Of a stretch of DNA of 64,000 nucleotides, positions 16,919 to 25,258 are shown in pieces. Source of the DNA: Bacteroidota bacterium (GTDB lineage: Bacteria; Bacteroidota; Bacteroidia; AKYH767-A; 2013-40CM-41-45); assembly GCA_004295015.1 (NCBI GenBank), contig SHNE01000020.1:1-64000 (forward strand). Reading direction: 5' to 3'. Below the pieces are notes generated by a model that ran no database searches, had not been told where the DNA came from, and worked only from the letters and a program-made list of their open reading frames with translations. A program made the translations under genes and the position numbers. Each line of letters begins with the position of its first letter. Positions within the stretch are counted from its first letter, which is position 1.

Positions 16919-17395
16919 TTAGGGCCTTCTTCGATCTTGACCGGGGCGCTTTCCATCTTGCTTGTTTTGAATCATCTCAAGCAACTTGCGTTTAAAGTCT
17001 TCTTCAGCCCTGTAAAGTTTAGCAACTTTTTTAGCAGACAGAACTGCTTTGAATTTAGGATGGTATTTTTTCTGAATGTCTAATTCATCCTGACGCAAGA
17101 CTAATTCATTATCTACAAACTGTTCAGCTTCCTTATCGGTCATCTCTTCCATGTTTTCTTTCGCATCCTTCATATGCTGTCGACGAGAGGCTCTTAATTT
17201 ATCCAGTTCTTCATTGTATTGATTGTATACGGGCCAGAATTTTTGAGCTTCTTCGGGACTCAGTTGTAGTTTGTCGGTGAGGAAACCGATTTTCATTGCT
17301 TCGACATTTTCGCGGATGGGACGCTTGTTTTGTCCCTGCACGAAAATACTACTAGCAAAGAGAAGAATAATGATCGCAGAGAGTGACTTTTTCAT
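16919..17395 (-). CDS. Periplasmic sensor-like protein of the ECF sigma module
   Basis: The 158-residue product has a signal peptide (about 1-21, ending VQGQ) and a long helical body with the pattern of Spy/CpxP-like proteins: LTDKLQLSPEEAQKFWPVYN, then a charged helix and a second KKVAKLYRAEEDFKRKLLE helix. In Bacteroidota such proteins, encoded after an ECF sigma factor, are annotated as 'sensor of ECF-type sigma factor'. Its start overlaps the upstream gene's stop by four bases, consistent with coupling. It probably senses an envelope signal and acts on the adjacent membrane protein; the signal is unknown. The C-terminal tail is highly basic (PGQDRRRP). Confidence 0.75.
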   Translation of the reverse strand: MKKSLSAIIILLFASSIFVQGQNKRPIRENVEAMKIGFLTDKLQLSPEEAQKFWPVYNQYNEELDKLRASRRQHMKDAKENMEEMTDKEAEQFVDNELVLRQDELDIQKKYHPKFKAVLSAKKVAKLYRAEEDFKRKLLEMIQNKQDGKRPGQDRRRP

Positions 17396-17952
17396 AGGGT
17401 ATATTCTAATTGTGAGATATCAATATTGTTATCAATGAGGTATTGAATGTAAGCGTCTGTACCGTTATTAGAGCCGGCAATCTCTTCCTGTGAAGCGAGT
17501 ACTTCAATGATGCTGTATTCATCAAGGTATTGGATATAGTCAGAAGCATTAAACTCTTCGATACTGAAATTGGATTGAGGAATCACAACATATTGTGCTT
17601 CCCTGCTTTTAAACGTAAACCAAATCAAAACCAGAAGAGAAACCAAGGCCAGGCTAAGCTCCGGTTTCAGAATAACAGACAGCCACTCCTTCCATAAATT
17701 TCTTCTTCCGCTTGAACGGATACCTTGATTGATCTGATGCGGTAAATTTTCAAAGTAATTTTCCGGAACCGAAAATGTCGAATCAATGGTTCCGGTATCG
17801 AGCCCAGAGATTAGCTCAATTTTAGATGTGATTTGCTTTGATAAATCTTCAAAATAGTAATCGGGGACGGAGAAAGGCTGTTTTTCCGGGGTGGCATCAG
17901 CCTGCTCAGGCAGTTTGAAGTCTTTTTTTATGTCAGAATAGGCCTTTTTCAT
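17392..17952 (-). CDS. Putative membrane-bound regulator (anti-sigma-like) of the ECF sigma factor
   Basis: The 186-residue protein has a cytoplasmic part (1-90), one transmembrane helix (about 94-112, LSLALVSLLVLIWF) and a periplasmic tail. The cytoplasmic part carries two copies of the same motif, FSVPDYYFEDLSKQI (27-41) and FSVPENYFENLPHQI (about 60-74). A second pair, YIQYLDEYSI and YIQYLIDNNI, occurs in the tail. Position directly after the sigma gene, single TM helix and following periplasmic sensor all fit an anti-sigma role, but there is no zinc-finger (ZAS) motif, so this is inference. It lies 45 bp after the sigma gene. Confidence 0.65.
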   Translation of the reverse strand: MKKAYSDIKKDFKLPEQADATPEKQPFSVPDYYFEDLSKQITSKIELISGLDTGTIDSTFSVPENYFENLPHQINQGIRSSGRRNLWKEWLSVILKPELSLALVSLLVLIWFTFKSREAQYVVIPQSNFSIEEFNASDYIQYLDEYSIIEVLASQEEIAGSNNGTDAYIQYLIDNNIDISQLEYTL

Positions 17953-17997
17953 TTCAGTTCTTTCAACAAAATTAAGATAGATTGTAAGAGCAATGGT

Positions 17998-18546
17998 TTA
18001 ATGCTGTGTAACAAATTTCTCAATTTTCTTCACTGCATGGTGGTAAGAGGCTTTGAGGGCGCCTACCGTTACGCCCAATACTTCGGAGATCTGTTCATAT
18101 TTCAAACCTTCATAGTATTTCATGTTGAATACGATTCTCTGTTGGGTAGGAAGTTTCAAAATGGCTTTTTGAAGCAGTCGTTCAATGTCATCTCCCGTAA
18201 ATAAAGGGTCACTGTTTAATGAATTTGCTAATTCATGTTCAACATTGACCAGAGGAATAAAAAATCTTTTTTTCTTTTGGTTTAGAAAAGTGATTGCTTC
18301 ATTGGTTGCAATACGGTAAATCCATGTGAATAATTTAGAGTCCTCTCTGAAATTATCTAATGACTTCCAGATTTTAATAAAAACATTTTGTACAACATCG
18401 TTGGTGTCGTCATGATCAATGAGAATTCGTCGTATATGCCAATACACTTTTTGCTGATATTGTTGCACGAGCAAATTGAAAGCATAATGTTTTGTTTCCT
18501 CCTTGCGAAACTGTTCGAGTAATTCAATGTCTGTGAATTCTGTCAT
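17998..18546 (-). CDS. ECF-family RNA polymerase sigma factor
   Basis: The 182-residue protein has region 2 (about 20-95: DDTNDVVQNVFIKIWKSL for polymerase binding, then LFTWIYRIATNEAITFLNQ for -10 recognition) and region 4 (about 120-180: LPTQQRIVFNMKYYEGLKYE with the HTH VLGVTVGALKASYHHAVKKI). Length and organisation are those of small ECF sigma factors that respond to envelope signals. It is followed by a membrane regulator and a periplasmic sensor-like protein, and preceded by the transketolase C gene 30 bp upstream. Target promoters are unknown. Confidence 0.92.
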   Translation of the reverse strand: MTEFTDIELLEQFRKEETKHYAFNLLVQQYQQKVYWHIRRILIDHDDTNDVVQNVFIKIWKSLDNFREDSKLFTWIYRIATNEAITFLNQKKKRFFIPLVNVEHELANSLNSDPLFTGDDIERLLQKAILKLPTQQRIVFNMKYYEGLKYEQISEVLGVTVGALKASYHHAVKKIEKFVTQH

Positions 18547-18576
18547 AAAAATATTCGCTACGGAGAATTTCCATTC

Positions 18577-19551
18577 TCAGGAAGTTGACATCTCCGCTTT
18601 TTTTCTGAGTAGAACTTTCTCAGCAGCCATAACAATATTTTCTGCTTCGAGTCCGTACTTTTTCATCAGTTGCTCCGGAGTACCACTTTCCCCGAATGAA
18701 TCGTTGATGCCGACGTATTCCTGAGGGGAAGGATAATTTCTGATGATTGTTTGTGCAATTGCATCGCCTAATCCGCCAAATACCTGATGTTCTTCAGCAC
18801 TCACGGCGCATCCGGTCTTTCGCACAGAACGTAGGACAGCCTCCTGATCTAAAGGTTTAATAGTATGAATATTTATTATTTCAGCCTGAATACCTTTTTG
18901 TGCGAGAATTTCAGCAGCTTCTAAAGATTTCCAGAGCAAATGTCCGGTGGCAAAAATACTTACATCAGAACCTTCTCTGAACGTGATCGCTTTGCCAATG
19001 ACAAATTTCTGATCAGCAGGAGTGAAAACAGGTACAACCGGTCGTCCAAAGCGTAAGTACACAGGACCATGGTGCGCTGCAATGGCAATGGTTGCTGCCT
19101 TGGTTTGATTGTAATCGCAAGGATTGATAACCACCATACCGGGAAGCATACGCATCATTCCGATGTCTTCCAGAATCTGATGAGTTGCACCATCTTCACC
19201 CAAAGTTATTCCTGCATGAGAAGCACAAATTTTTACGTTCTTGTCTGAATAGGCTATTGATTGGCGTATCTGATCATAAACACGTCCTGTGCTGAAGTTG
19301 GCAAATGTTCCTGTGAATGGAATTTTTCCTCCTATGGCCAAACCTGCAGCTATACCCATCATATTGGCTTCAGCTATCCCAATTTGAAAAAAACGTTCAG
19401 GAAATTCTTTTTCAAATGCATCCATTTTGAGAGATCCGGTAAGATCTGCACATAGTGCAACAACGTTAGGGTTTGAGCGACCAAGTTCTGATAGTCCGGC
19501 TCCAAATCCCGAGCGTGTATCCTTTTTTTCAGTGTAGTTAAGAAGACTCAT
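18577..19551 (-). CDS. Transketolase, C-terminal subunit
   Basis: The 324-residue product covers the pyrimidine-binding domain ([16 protein letters not shown] to the [16 protein letters not shown] block, with the catalytic Glu of IAEANM at about 78-83) and the C-terminal transketolase domain ([16 protein letters not shown]). Together with the N-terminal subunit it moves two-carbon units between sugar phosphates in the non-oxidative pentose phosphate pathway. Split transketolases are common in Bacteroidota and archaea. Unusually, the partner gene is not adjacent: a VWA gene lies between them. It is 27 bp from that gene and 30 bp ahead of the ECF sigma gene. Confidence 0.9.
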   Translation of the reverse strand: MSLLNYTEKKDTRSGFGAGLSELGRSNPNVVALCADLTGSLKMDAFEKEFPERFFQIGIAEANMMGIAAGLAIGGKIPFTGTFANFSTGRVYDQIRQSIAYSDKNVKICASHAGITLGEDGATHQILEDIGMMRMLPGMVVINPCDYNQTKAATIAIAAHHGPVYLRFGRPVVPVFTPADQKFVIGKAITFREGSDVSIFATGHLLWKSLEAAEILAQKGIQAEIINIHTIKPLDQEAVLRSVRKTGCAVSAEEHQVFGGLGDAIAQTIIRNYPSPQEYVGINDSFGESGTPEQLMKKYGLEAENIVMAAEKVLLRKKAEMSTS

Positions 19552-19578
19552 GGCTTATATTTTCAGGGTAATTATTTT

Positions 19579-21024
19579 TCAATATAGTAAAACGATGTTG
19601 GATTCGCCGGATACTACGGAGAAATCTTTTTCAACGGTATAAAGTGATTCTTTAGAGTTTTTAGGGCGGTATACAACATGGTATCTTCCCGGTTGGAGCA
19701 CGATTGTTTCCTTGCTCAAACTATCATCCATATTATAAATCCACTTCAATTTTCCATTTTCTTCAGTATACAAACTACCGTAGCCTTGATTATTGGTCAT
19801 TAGAGTAACCAATCCGGGTCGGGGAATCTGAAGCGTGGTGGTTTTACTTTGTGATATATCAATATTTTCCAGATTAATTCTTGGGAGAGTCAGAACTTCT
19901 ATGTCATACTTTCCTACGAGGTATTTTTCGGTAGAATGAAATTCCTGAACATCCAAAGTTTTCATTTCACCCCGCTTGCGGATAATGGCCAAAGGTTTTT
20001 TAAACTCTGCCGGGTTATCAAATTTTAAAAACAAATATCCCTGCGGCGCATCTATTCCTACCGTAGTATGTTTTCCGGGAGTAAAGATGATAGAATCTTT
20101 AGAGACGGGTGGAATGGTATGAACTACTATTTTATACACAGGCAATGGATCTATAACCAGGGTGTCCGGATTTCCTTTAGTATTTAAGGTGTGAATGAAG
20201 TTATATTTCATTTCACCCGAGTACTGATCATAAAAAGTCATGTTCACATTAGTCTCCGTGGCCCTGTTGTGTATATCCAGCAGATTAACCTGCATGGTAG
20301 TAGAATTGAGCGCTTGGGAGATTACCACATCCAGTGCCATTTTAAAATTTACCTCATTGGTGGCATCAAAATATTTTCCTACACAGTCAAAGGTTTTTTT
20401 CCAGGAATCATCGATTCCCATACCGATTACAAAAGGTTTTAGAAATATCCCTTTCTTTTGAAGAGCCAATGAAACTGCACATGGGTCACCACCGCATTCT
20501 TCGATTCCATCGGTGATAAGGATTAATATGTTCCTTGATTCTGTATCGGGAAAATCATTGCCGCAAAGTTCCAATGACCTGGCAATAGGAGTAGTTCCTT
20601 TTGGGACAAGGTCTTTGAGCACTTGTTTCATACGTGGAATATTTCCTTTGCTGAAAGGAACTTCGAGTTTGCTATCGTCACAATCCTGCGGTGGAAACTG
20701 CTTCTGATGACCATACACGCGCAAAGCCAGTTCAATATTTGGAAGATACCGCAAGCTGTCGAGCAGCTGGAACATCAGGTTTTTGGCTACGTCTATTTTA
20801 GCCCCGCTTTGCCAGCGACCGTACATGCTTTGCGAGCCATCAAAGAGAAACTCTATGCGGGTCAGGGTAGGAGCCTTGTTTTTTGAAGTGAGCTGAGCGA
20901 ATGATACATGTGATTCGAGGCAACAAAGACAAAAAAATATTGCAGCATAATATACCCGAACTTTCTTTTGGAAAATTCCGGAGATAATACGATTCACAGA
21001 AAAATATTTGACAGGACTAATCAA
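19579..21024 (-). CDS. Exported von Willebrand factor A-domain protein between the transketolase halves
   Basis: The product is about 481 residues from TTG at 21024, which directly follows the stop of the upstream gene; GTG at 20997 (472 residues) is an equally good start. Either keeps the signal peptide (hydrophobic AAIFFCLCCL, ending SFAQ). The VWA domain (about 55-240) has the metal-site motif DGSQS and ILITDGIEECGGDP. Beyond it are two or three beta-sandwich segments (about 250-480) without recognised motif. VWA domains bind protein ligands through a metal ion. There is no transmembrane anchor after the signal peptide. Its role in a transketolase operon is unexplained. Confidence 0.75.
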   Translation of the reverse strand: MISPVKYFSVNRIISGIFQKKVRVYYAAIFFCLCCLESHVSFAQLTSKNKAPTLTRIEFLFDGSQSMYGRWQSGAKIDVAKNLMFQLLDSLRYLPNIELALRVYGHQKQFPPQDCDDSKLEVPFSKGNIPRMKQVLKDLVPKGTTPIARSLELCGNDFPDTESRNILILITDGIEECGGDPCAVSLALQKKGIFLKPFVIGMGIDDSWKKTFDCVGKYFDATNEVNFKMALDVVISQALNSTTMQVNLLDIHNRATETNVNMTFYDQYSGEMKYNFIHTLNTKGNPDTLVIDPLPVYKIVVHTIPPVSKDSIIFTPGKHTTVGIDAPQGYLFLKFDNPAEFKKPLAIIRKRGEMKTLDVQEFHSTEKYLVGKYDIEVLTLPRINLENIDISQSKTTTLQIPRPGLVTLMTNNQGYGSLYTEENGKLKWIYNMDDSLSKETIVLQPGRYHVVYRPKNSKESLYTVEKDFSVVSGESNIVLLY

Positions 21025-21870
21025 TTAATAATCTCCCAGCGTTTCTTCGAGTTGAGATAAAGCGGTTTTCATTTGTTCGTCATTCGGTGCCACGCCATGC
21101 CATTTGTGTGTATGCATCATAAAGTCAACGCCTTGTCCCATGACTGTATTCATGAGAATCACGACAGGCTGTTGTTTTCCGCATAAGCCGGCTGCCTTTT
21201 GCAGAGTTGCACTTATATCTTCCATCTTATTTCCATCTGCATGCAAAACCTTCCAACCAAAACTTTCAAATTTTGGTTTCAGGTCTCCATAGGGCATAAC
21301 ATCTTCTATTGATCCATCTATTTGCTGGTGATTCACATCGATCGTAACAATGATATTGTCCACTTTTTTTGCACCCGCATACATGACTGCCTCCCATACC
21401 TGACCTTCTTCCATTTCCCCGTCACCGCACAAACAATAAACAAGGTGATCATCTTTATCAAGCTTCTTAGACAATGCGGTACCAATAGCAACACTCATAC
21501 CCTGACCAAGAGATCCACTTGCTACCCGAATTCCCGGTAATCCTTCATGCGTTGCCGGATGTCCCTGCAATCTTGAATCTATCTTCCGAAAAGTAGCCAG
21601 TTCTTTAATATCAAAATACCCGCTCCGTGCCAGGACACTATACCACAGTGGAGAGATATGACCATTACTCAGGTAGAAAACATCTTCACCTTTTCCGGTC
21701 ATTGAAAATTCAGCACTTTTATGTCGGAGAACACCAAAATACAATGCTACTAAGAAGTCGGCACAACCCAGGGAGCCTCCCGGGTGGCCTGATTTGGAGC
21801 CATTGGTTTGCCTAATAATATCACGACGTACTTGAGAAGCGATTCGTTTCAGTTCCTCGATATTCATCAT
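21025..21870 (-). CDS. Transketolase, N-terminal (thiamine diphosphate-binding) subunit
   Basis: From the ATG at 21870 the protein has 281 residues. It carries the PP domain of transketolase: the HPGGSLGCADFLVALYF block, SNGHISPLWYS, and the TPP motif GDGEMEEGQ...VDNIIVTIDVN that binds Mg and thiamine diphosphate. It needs the C-terminal subunit encoded two genes downstream for a complete active site. A start at 21948 would add 26 residues of unlikely composition and lies upstream of a good promoter box at 21893-21900, so 21870 or the next ATG (21867) is preferred. It heads a leftward run of six closely spaced genes. Confidence 0.9.
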   Translation of the reverse strand: MMNIEELKRIASQVRRDIIRQTNGSKSGHPGGSLGCADFLVALYFGVLRHKSAEFSMTGKGEDVFYLSNGHISPLWYSVLARSGYFDIKELATFRKIDSRLQGHPATHEGLPGIRVASGSLGQGMSVAIGTALSKKLDKDDHLVYCLCGDGEMEEGQVWEAVMYAGAKKVDNIIVTIDVNHQQIDGSIEDVMPYGDLKPKFESFGWKVLHADGNKMEDISATLQKAAGLCGKQQPVVILMNTVMGQGVDFMMHTHKWHGVAPNDEQMKTALSQLEETLGDY

Positions 21871-21892
21871 CTTGTAGTTTATTTTGAGATAG

Positions 21893-21900
21893 CAAAAATA
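21893..21900 (-). promoter_or_regulatory. Bacteroidota -7 element for the transketolase operon
   Basis: On the minus strand the sequence reads TATTTTTG, matching TAnnTTTG, with the start codon at 21870 about 22 bases further on. It supports the shorter transketolase N subunit. No -33 TTG was clear. Confidence 0.5.
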
Positions 21901-22017
21901 GCCTTTTTGCAGAAGCTTATTTCCTCCTGTCCATGGTAAATTATCCATGAAATATGAACAAATTCAATAACGCAGGAGGAACGATTACATTTGAAATGAG
22001 CCAATAAAGCTAAATCT

Positions 22018-22413
22018 TCAAATATCTTCCAGGAAGTCATCCAGATCTCTGCGTTCTCTTTTTGTCGGTCTTCCGCTTCCTGGATCTCTGAAAATACCCG
22101 GTCCTTTGGCTCTGTTGAGGTAGGCTTGTAATTCTTCAGGAGGAGTTAAGTCTTCAATATGTTCGGAAAGGAGTTTTGCACCGATCCTGTTTTGAATGAC
22201 CTTCAATACTTTATAAATGCGGATAATACCGGTCCGTTTAATACTAACAATGTCGTTCAGATTAACAATTCTGGAGGCTTTGGCAGGGGTATTATTGACT
22301 GTGATTTTCCCTTGTTCACATGCCAAGGTTGCTTGTGAGCGAGTCTTGTAAAGTCTTACAGCCCACATCCATTTGTCAATTCTCACTCTTTCACTTTCAG
22401 ATTCACTCTTCAT
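22018..22413 (-). CDS. S4-domain RNA-binding protein (Hsp15/HslR-like)
   Basis: From the ATG at 22413 the protein has 131 residues. The S4 domain (about 8-70) is clear: RIDKWMWAVRLYKTRSQATLACEQGKITVN. The Hsp15-type C-terminal helix and basic tail follow (GRPTKRERRDLDDF). Hsp15 in E. coli recovers stalled 50S subunits carrying peptidyl-tRNA. A longer start at 22509 would add 32 hydrophobic residues and run over the promoter area of the divergent exporter gene. The 60-bp gap to that gene probably holds two back-to-back promoters. Confidence 0.8.
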   Translation of the reverse strand: MKSESESERVRIDKWMWAVRLYKTRSQATLACEQGKITVNNTPAKASRIVNLNDIVSIKRTGIIRIYKVLKVIQNRIGAKLLSEHIEDLTPPEELQAYLNRAKGPGIFRDPGSGRPTKRERRDLDDFLEDI

Positions 22414-22473
22414 GCTAAAATAAATGGAGGTTCTGCTGCATTGCTTATCTTCGTAAAGTTTTAAAAAAATACT

Positions 22474-23487
22474 ATGCAGGAGAAACAACATAATAAAAGA
22501 TTTGCACAACAGTTTTTGTTGATTTCATTATTACTGGTTGGAGTAATGATCTTTTATTCGATGAGAATTTTTATTAGTTCATTCCTTGGTGCCGTGATCT
22601 TGTACGTCCTTTTCAGACCACTCATGAGGCGAATATGCGAGAAAAAGAAGTGGAATAAATCACTTGTTGCTGTAGGTATTTGTTTGCTCACCTTCCTCGT
22701 TGTAATGACGCCTATTTTGCTTACAAGTTTCATGATCATTCCGAAGATTAGCATATTTTTTAAGGAGGGATCTGTTACAATGCAGGTGCTTGCGGATCTT
22801 GACCGGCAGATCACAAATCTTACCGGATACACTTTGATTACTCCTGAAACTATACAAACCTTGAGAGATCAGGCGGGAGGATATATCACCGGTTTTCTGG
22901 GTGAGACCATGATCATTCTCACAGAAATCGCACTGATGTATCTGTTTCTTTTTTATTTTCTGATTAATGTAGGGAAGGTAGAAGACTTTTTTGAAAGGCA
23001 TCTTCCATTTTCAAAAGATAAAATTGCCGTGTTTTCAAAGGAACTTGAATCACAGACATTTTCAAACGCATTGGGAGCTCCATTATTGGCGCTTGTGCAG
23101 GCAATTGTGGCCATCCTTGGCTATTGGATTTTTGGGGTACCTCAACCTATCTTTTGGGGAGCAATGACCGGCTTGTTTTCATTCGTACCTGTTGTCGGAT
23201 CAATGTTGATATGGTTACCTGCTGCCATTTTTCAAATTTCCGCCGGAGCAACCTGGCAAGGAATCGCAATATTACTTTTTGGAGTGCTGATTATATCTGC
23301 TGTTGACAATATTTTCCGATTTGTTTTTCAGAAAAAATTTGCTGACGTACATCCATTGGTCACAATCATCGGAGTGATAGTCGGCTTACAATTGTTCGGA
23401 GTATCGGGAATTATTTTCGGACCCTTGCTCATCTCATACTTCATCATTCTCCTAAGAATCTTTCAGGAGGAATATGTGGATGCTTAA
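22474..23487 (+). CDS. AI-2E family (PerM-type) membrane transporter
   Basis: The 337-residue protein has the family's layout of about eight transmembrane helices: two near residues 13-55, one at about 65-85, then a soluble region (90-145), and five more from 145 to 330. Conserved family features include the ATWQG..LLLFG block and the VDNIFR..FQKKFADVHPLVTIIGVIVG segment, which is the most conserved part. Members export autoinducer-2 or unknown small molecules, or act as Na+/H+ antiporters; the substrate cannot be told here. It ends 14 bp before the convergent OstA-like gene. Confidence 0.85.
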   Translation: MQEKQHNKRFAQQFLLISLLLVGVMIFYSMRIFISSFLGAVILYVLFRPLMRRICEKKKWNKSLVAVGICLLTFLVVMTPILLTSFMIIPKISIFFKEGSVTMQVLADLDRQITNLTGYTLITPETIQTLRDQAGGYITGFLGETMIILTEIALMYLFLFYFLINVGKVEDFFERHLPFSKDKIAVFSKELESQTFSNALGAPLLALVQAIVAILGYWIFGVPQPIFWGAMTGLFSFVPVVGSMLIWLPAAIFQISAGATWQGIAILLFGVLIISAVDNIFRFVFQKKFADVHPLVTIIGVIVGLQLFGVSGIIFGPLLISYFIILLRIFQEEYVDA

Positions 23488-23501
23488 TTAGTATGAGGAA
23501 A

Positions 23502-25061
23502 TTATTCTTCTTTGAAAATATCGGCCTTTGTTGCCGGACGTTTTTCTTCTTTCCAGCTAAATCCTTTAAGTCGTAGCTCTATAGCCGGGAGTTCTTTAAT
23601 GGGAAACAAGGTTCCGTCAGGTGCATTTAACAGCGTAATGCTTTTTACTTTATTCGAATCCACAAGAATCACCATGTCACTGCAATCGGCTTTGTTGACG
23701 GAGAAACTTTTGTCGTTTTTATCTTTTGCATAATAAATTGTTTGTCCGTTTCCCTCAACATCTATCCTGTGCATCTTATTGTCCCGAAAATGGCCTGTCA
23801 TCTTTTTACCTCTAATTTGATTGAAACGCAAGGAGTCTGTATTTGCCTGACTGTTGCTGTCAACTTTAGAAACGATGAAAGCATTATTCACCATATACAT
23901 TTTTGATATCTCGTCATCGGCCGTCTGAATCGTAACTGAATCGGCAATTAATTGGTTTGCCCCTGACCATAGAATAGGGTTGCTGAAGAGGCGTATAGTC
24001 GAATCCGGCCTTGAATAAACCAGTGAATCACAGGTGGCTTGTAGATCGGGCTTGAATAATTTTACCTTATGAAAAGCAAAAATATTACGATCTTTTTTCA
24101 AGCTGTCTGTCGGGTTTTTTACCGCAATGGCCAGGAGGGTATCAGCATGCAAGGATAGAGTGTCGTTTTCATAAAATTGATCGAGCAAAGCTTTACCTGT
24201 TACCCATGAACTGTCACTCAGCTCATGATGCTCGCCGTAATCACCGCTAATCAGCACCTTGTTGGTGGAGTCGTAGATTGAAACATTCCCGAAAACTTTT
24301 CCAATACCACTGACACGGTTATACAAAACAGAATCGCCTTTTAATAACTGACCCTTGCTTTGAAGGAATGAATTCTTTTGAAAGAATGAAGTTTGATCGG
24401 TTGTGTTATACCATCCGTTTTCACAGTATATCGTATTCTCTGCGGATCGTATCCATGTTGGTCCAAGAAAATAGGCAATCTTGCTGATCGAATTATACCG
24501 AAGTGTATCTCCTGTCATAGTATACTTTGGGTTGACAAGTAATACTTCTTTCCGAAAATAAAAATCATGGACTTTAGAATAATAATATCCTAAGACACTT
24601 GTAAGTGTATTTTCTCCATCCACGATACTTGCCCCTTCGTGATAAGAGGCAAGGTTAGTATTCATATCATAATCTAACTGGGTGGTACGCAATGTCATTT
24701 TACGATCCTGAAGCACAACATCTTCGTAGACGTTTGCCATACTTGTGTTTCCATCGTACAGCAGGCGTTTACCGCTTAGTGTGATGGTATCACCTTGAGT
24801 GATCCTGATATTATTAAATGCTTCCAGCTTATTATCATCTCTGTAGAGATAGGCACTGTCGCATGACATGAGCACATTTTCATGCTTGAACTTTACATTT
24901 CCCAAAAGGCGGGTAGCTCTTGCATTGATGGATTCATCGAATTCGCTTACATCCGCATTCAATAATTCAATTCGCTTGCCTGATTGAGCAAACGATTTTT
25001 GACCGGAGAAATACAGACTAAGACACAGAAATAATACAAAACAAAAAATACCTCGTCCCAT
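23502..25061 (-). CDS. OstA-like outer membrane/LPS-transport protein
   Basis: The 519-residue product has a signal peptide (ending SFAQ, about residue 26) and the repeated beta-jellyroll of the OstA/LptA family: IELLNADVSEFDE, then strands such as RLLGNVKFKHENVLMSCDSA, TLSGKRLLYDGNT and MTLRTTQLDYDMN. Each repeat builds one groove turn. LptA and LptD relatives form the periplasmic bridge that carries LPS to the outer membrane. The length (519) and lack of a beta-barrel suggest an OstA-like soluble component. In Bacteroidota such genes are frequently annotated simply as OstA-like. It stands alone on this strand. Confidence 0.85.
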   Translation of the reverse strand: MGRGIFCFVLFLCLSLYFSGQKSFAQSGKRIELLNADVSEFDESINARATRLLGNVKFKHENVLMSCDSAYLYRDDNKLEAFNNIRITQGDTITLSGKRLLYDGNTSMANVYEDVVLQDRKMTLRTTQLDYDMNTNLASYHEGASIVDGENTLTSVLGYYYSKVHDFYFRKEVLLVNPKYTMTGDTLRYNSISKIAYFLGPTWIRSAENTIYCENGWYNTTDQTSFFQKNSFLQSKGQLLKGDSVLYNRVSGIGKVFGNVSIYDSTNKVLISGDYGEHHELSDSSWVTGKALLDQFYENDTLSLHADTLLAIAVKNPTDSLKKDRNIFAFHKVKLFKPDLQATCDSLVYSRPDSTIRLFSNPILWSGANQLIADSVTIQTADDEISKMYMVNNAFIVSKVDSNSQANTDSLRFNQIRGKKMTGHFRDNKMHRIDVEGNGQTIYYAKDKNDKSFSVNKADCSDMVILVDSNKVKSITLLNAPDGTLFPIKELPAIELRLKGFSWKEEKRPATKADIFKEE

Positions 25062-25258
25062 AGAAATGCAAACATAAGAAAGGAATCTGAGCTTGATGCC
25101 AATTCCAGACAGCGAAAAATGATTAATATTGTGATGTGGTTTTAATGGGCCAGCTTATTCACGACTTTCTCTGTTTATTTTATTCAAGTTCTTGATATAG
25201 AGGTGATTTAGCCAGGACAATTAAATTTAGCTTACAATTAAAAGACGCTGATTATAAA

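Noticed and set aside
21871..21948. Longer start of the transketolase N subunit at 21948
   Set aside because: Extra residues do not resemble the family and include a promoter-like TATTTTTG box at 21893-21900.
22414..22509. Longer start of the S4-domain protein at 22509
   Set aside because: Adds a hydrophobic segment not found in the family and overlaps the start of the divergent exporter gene.
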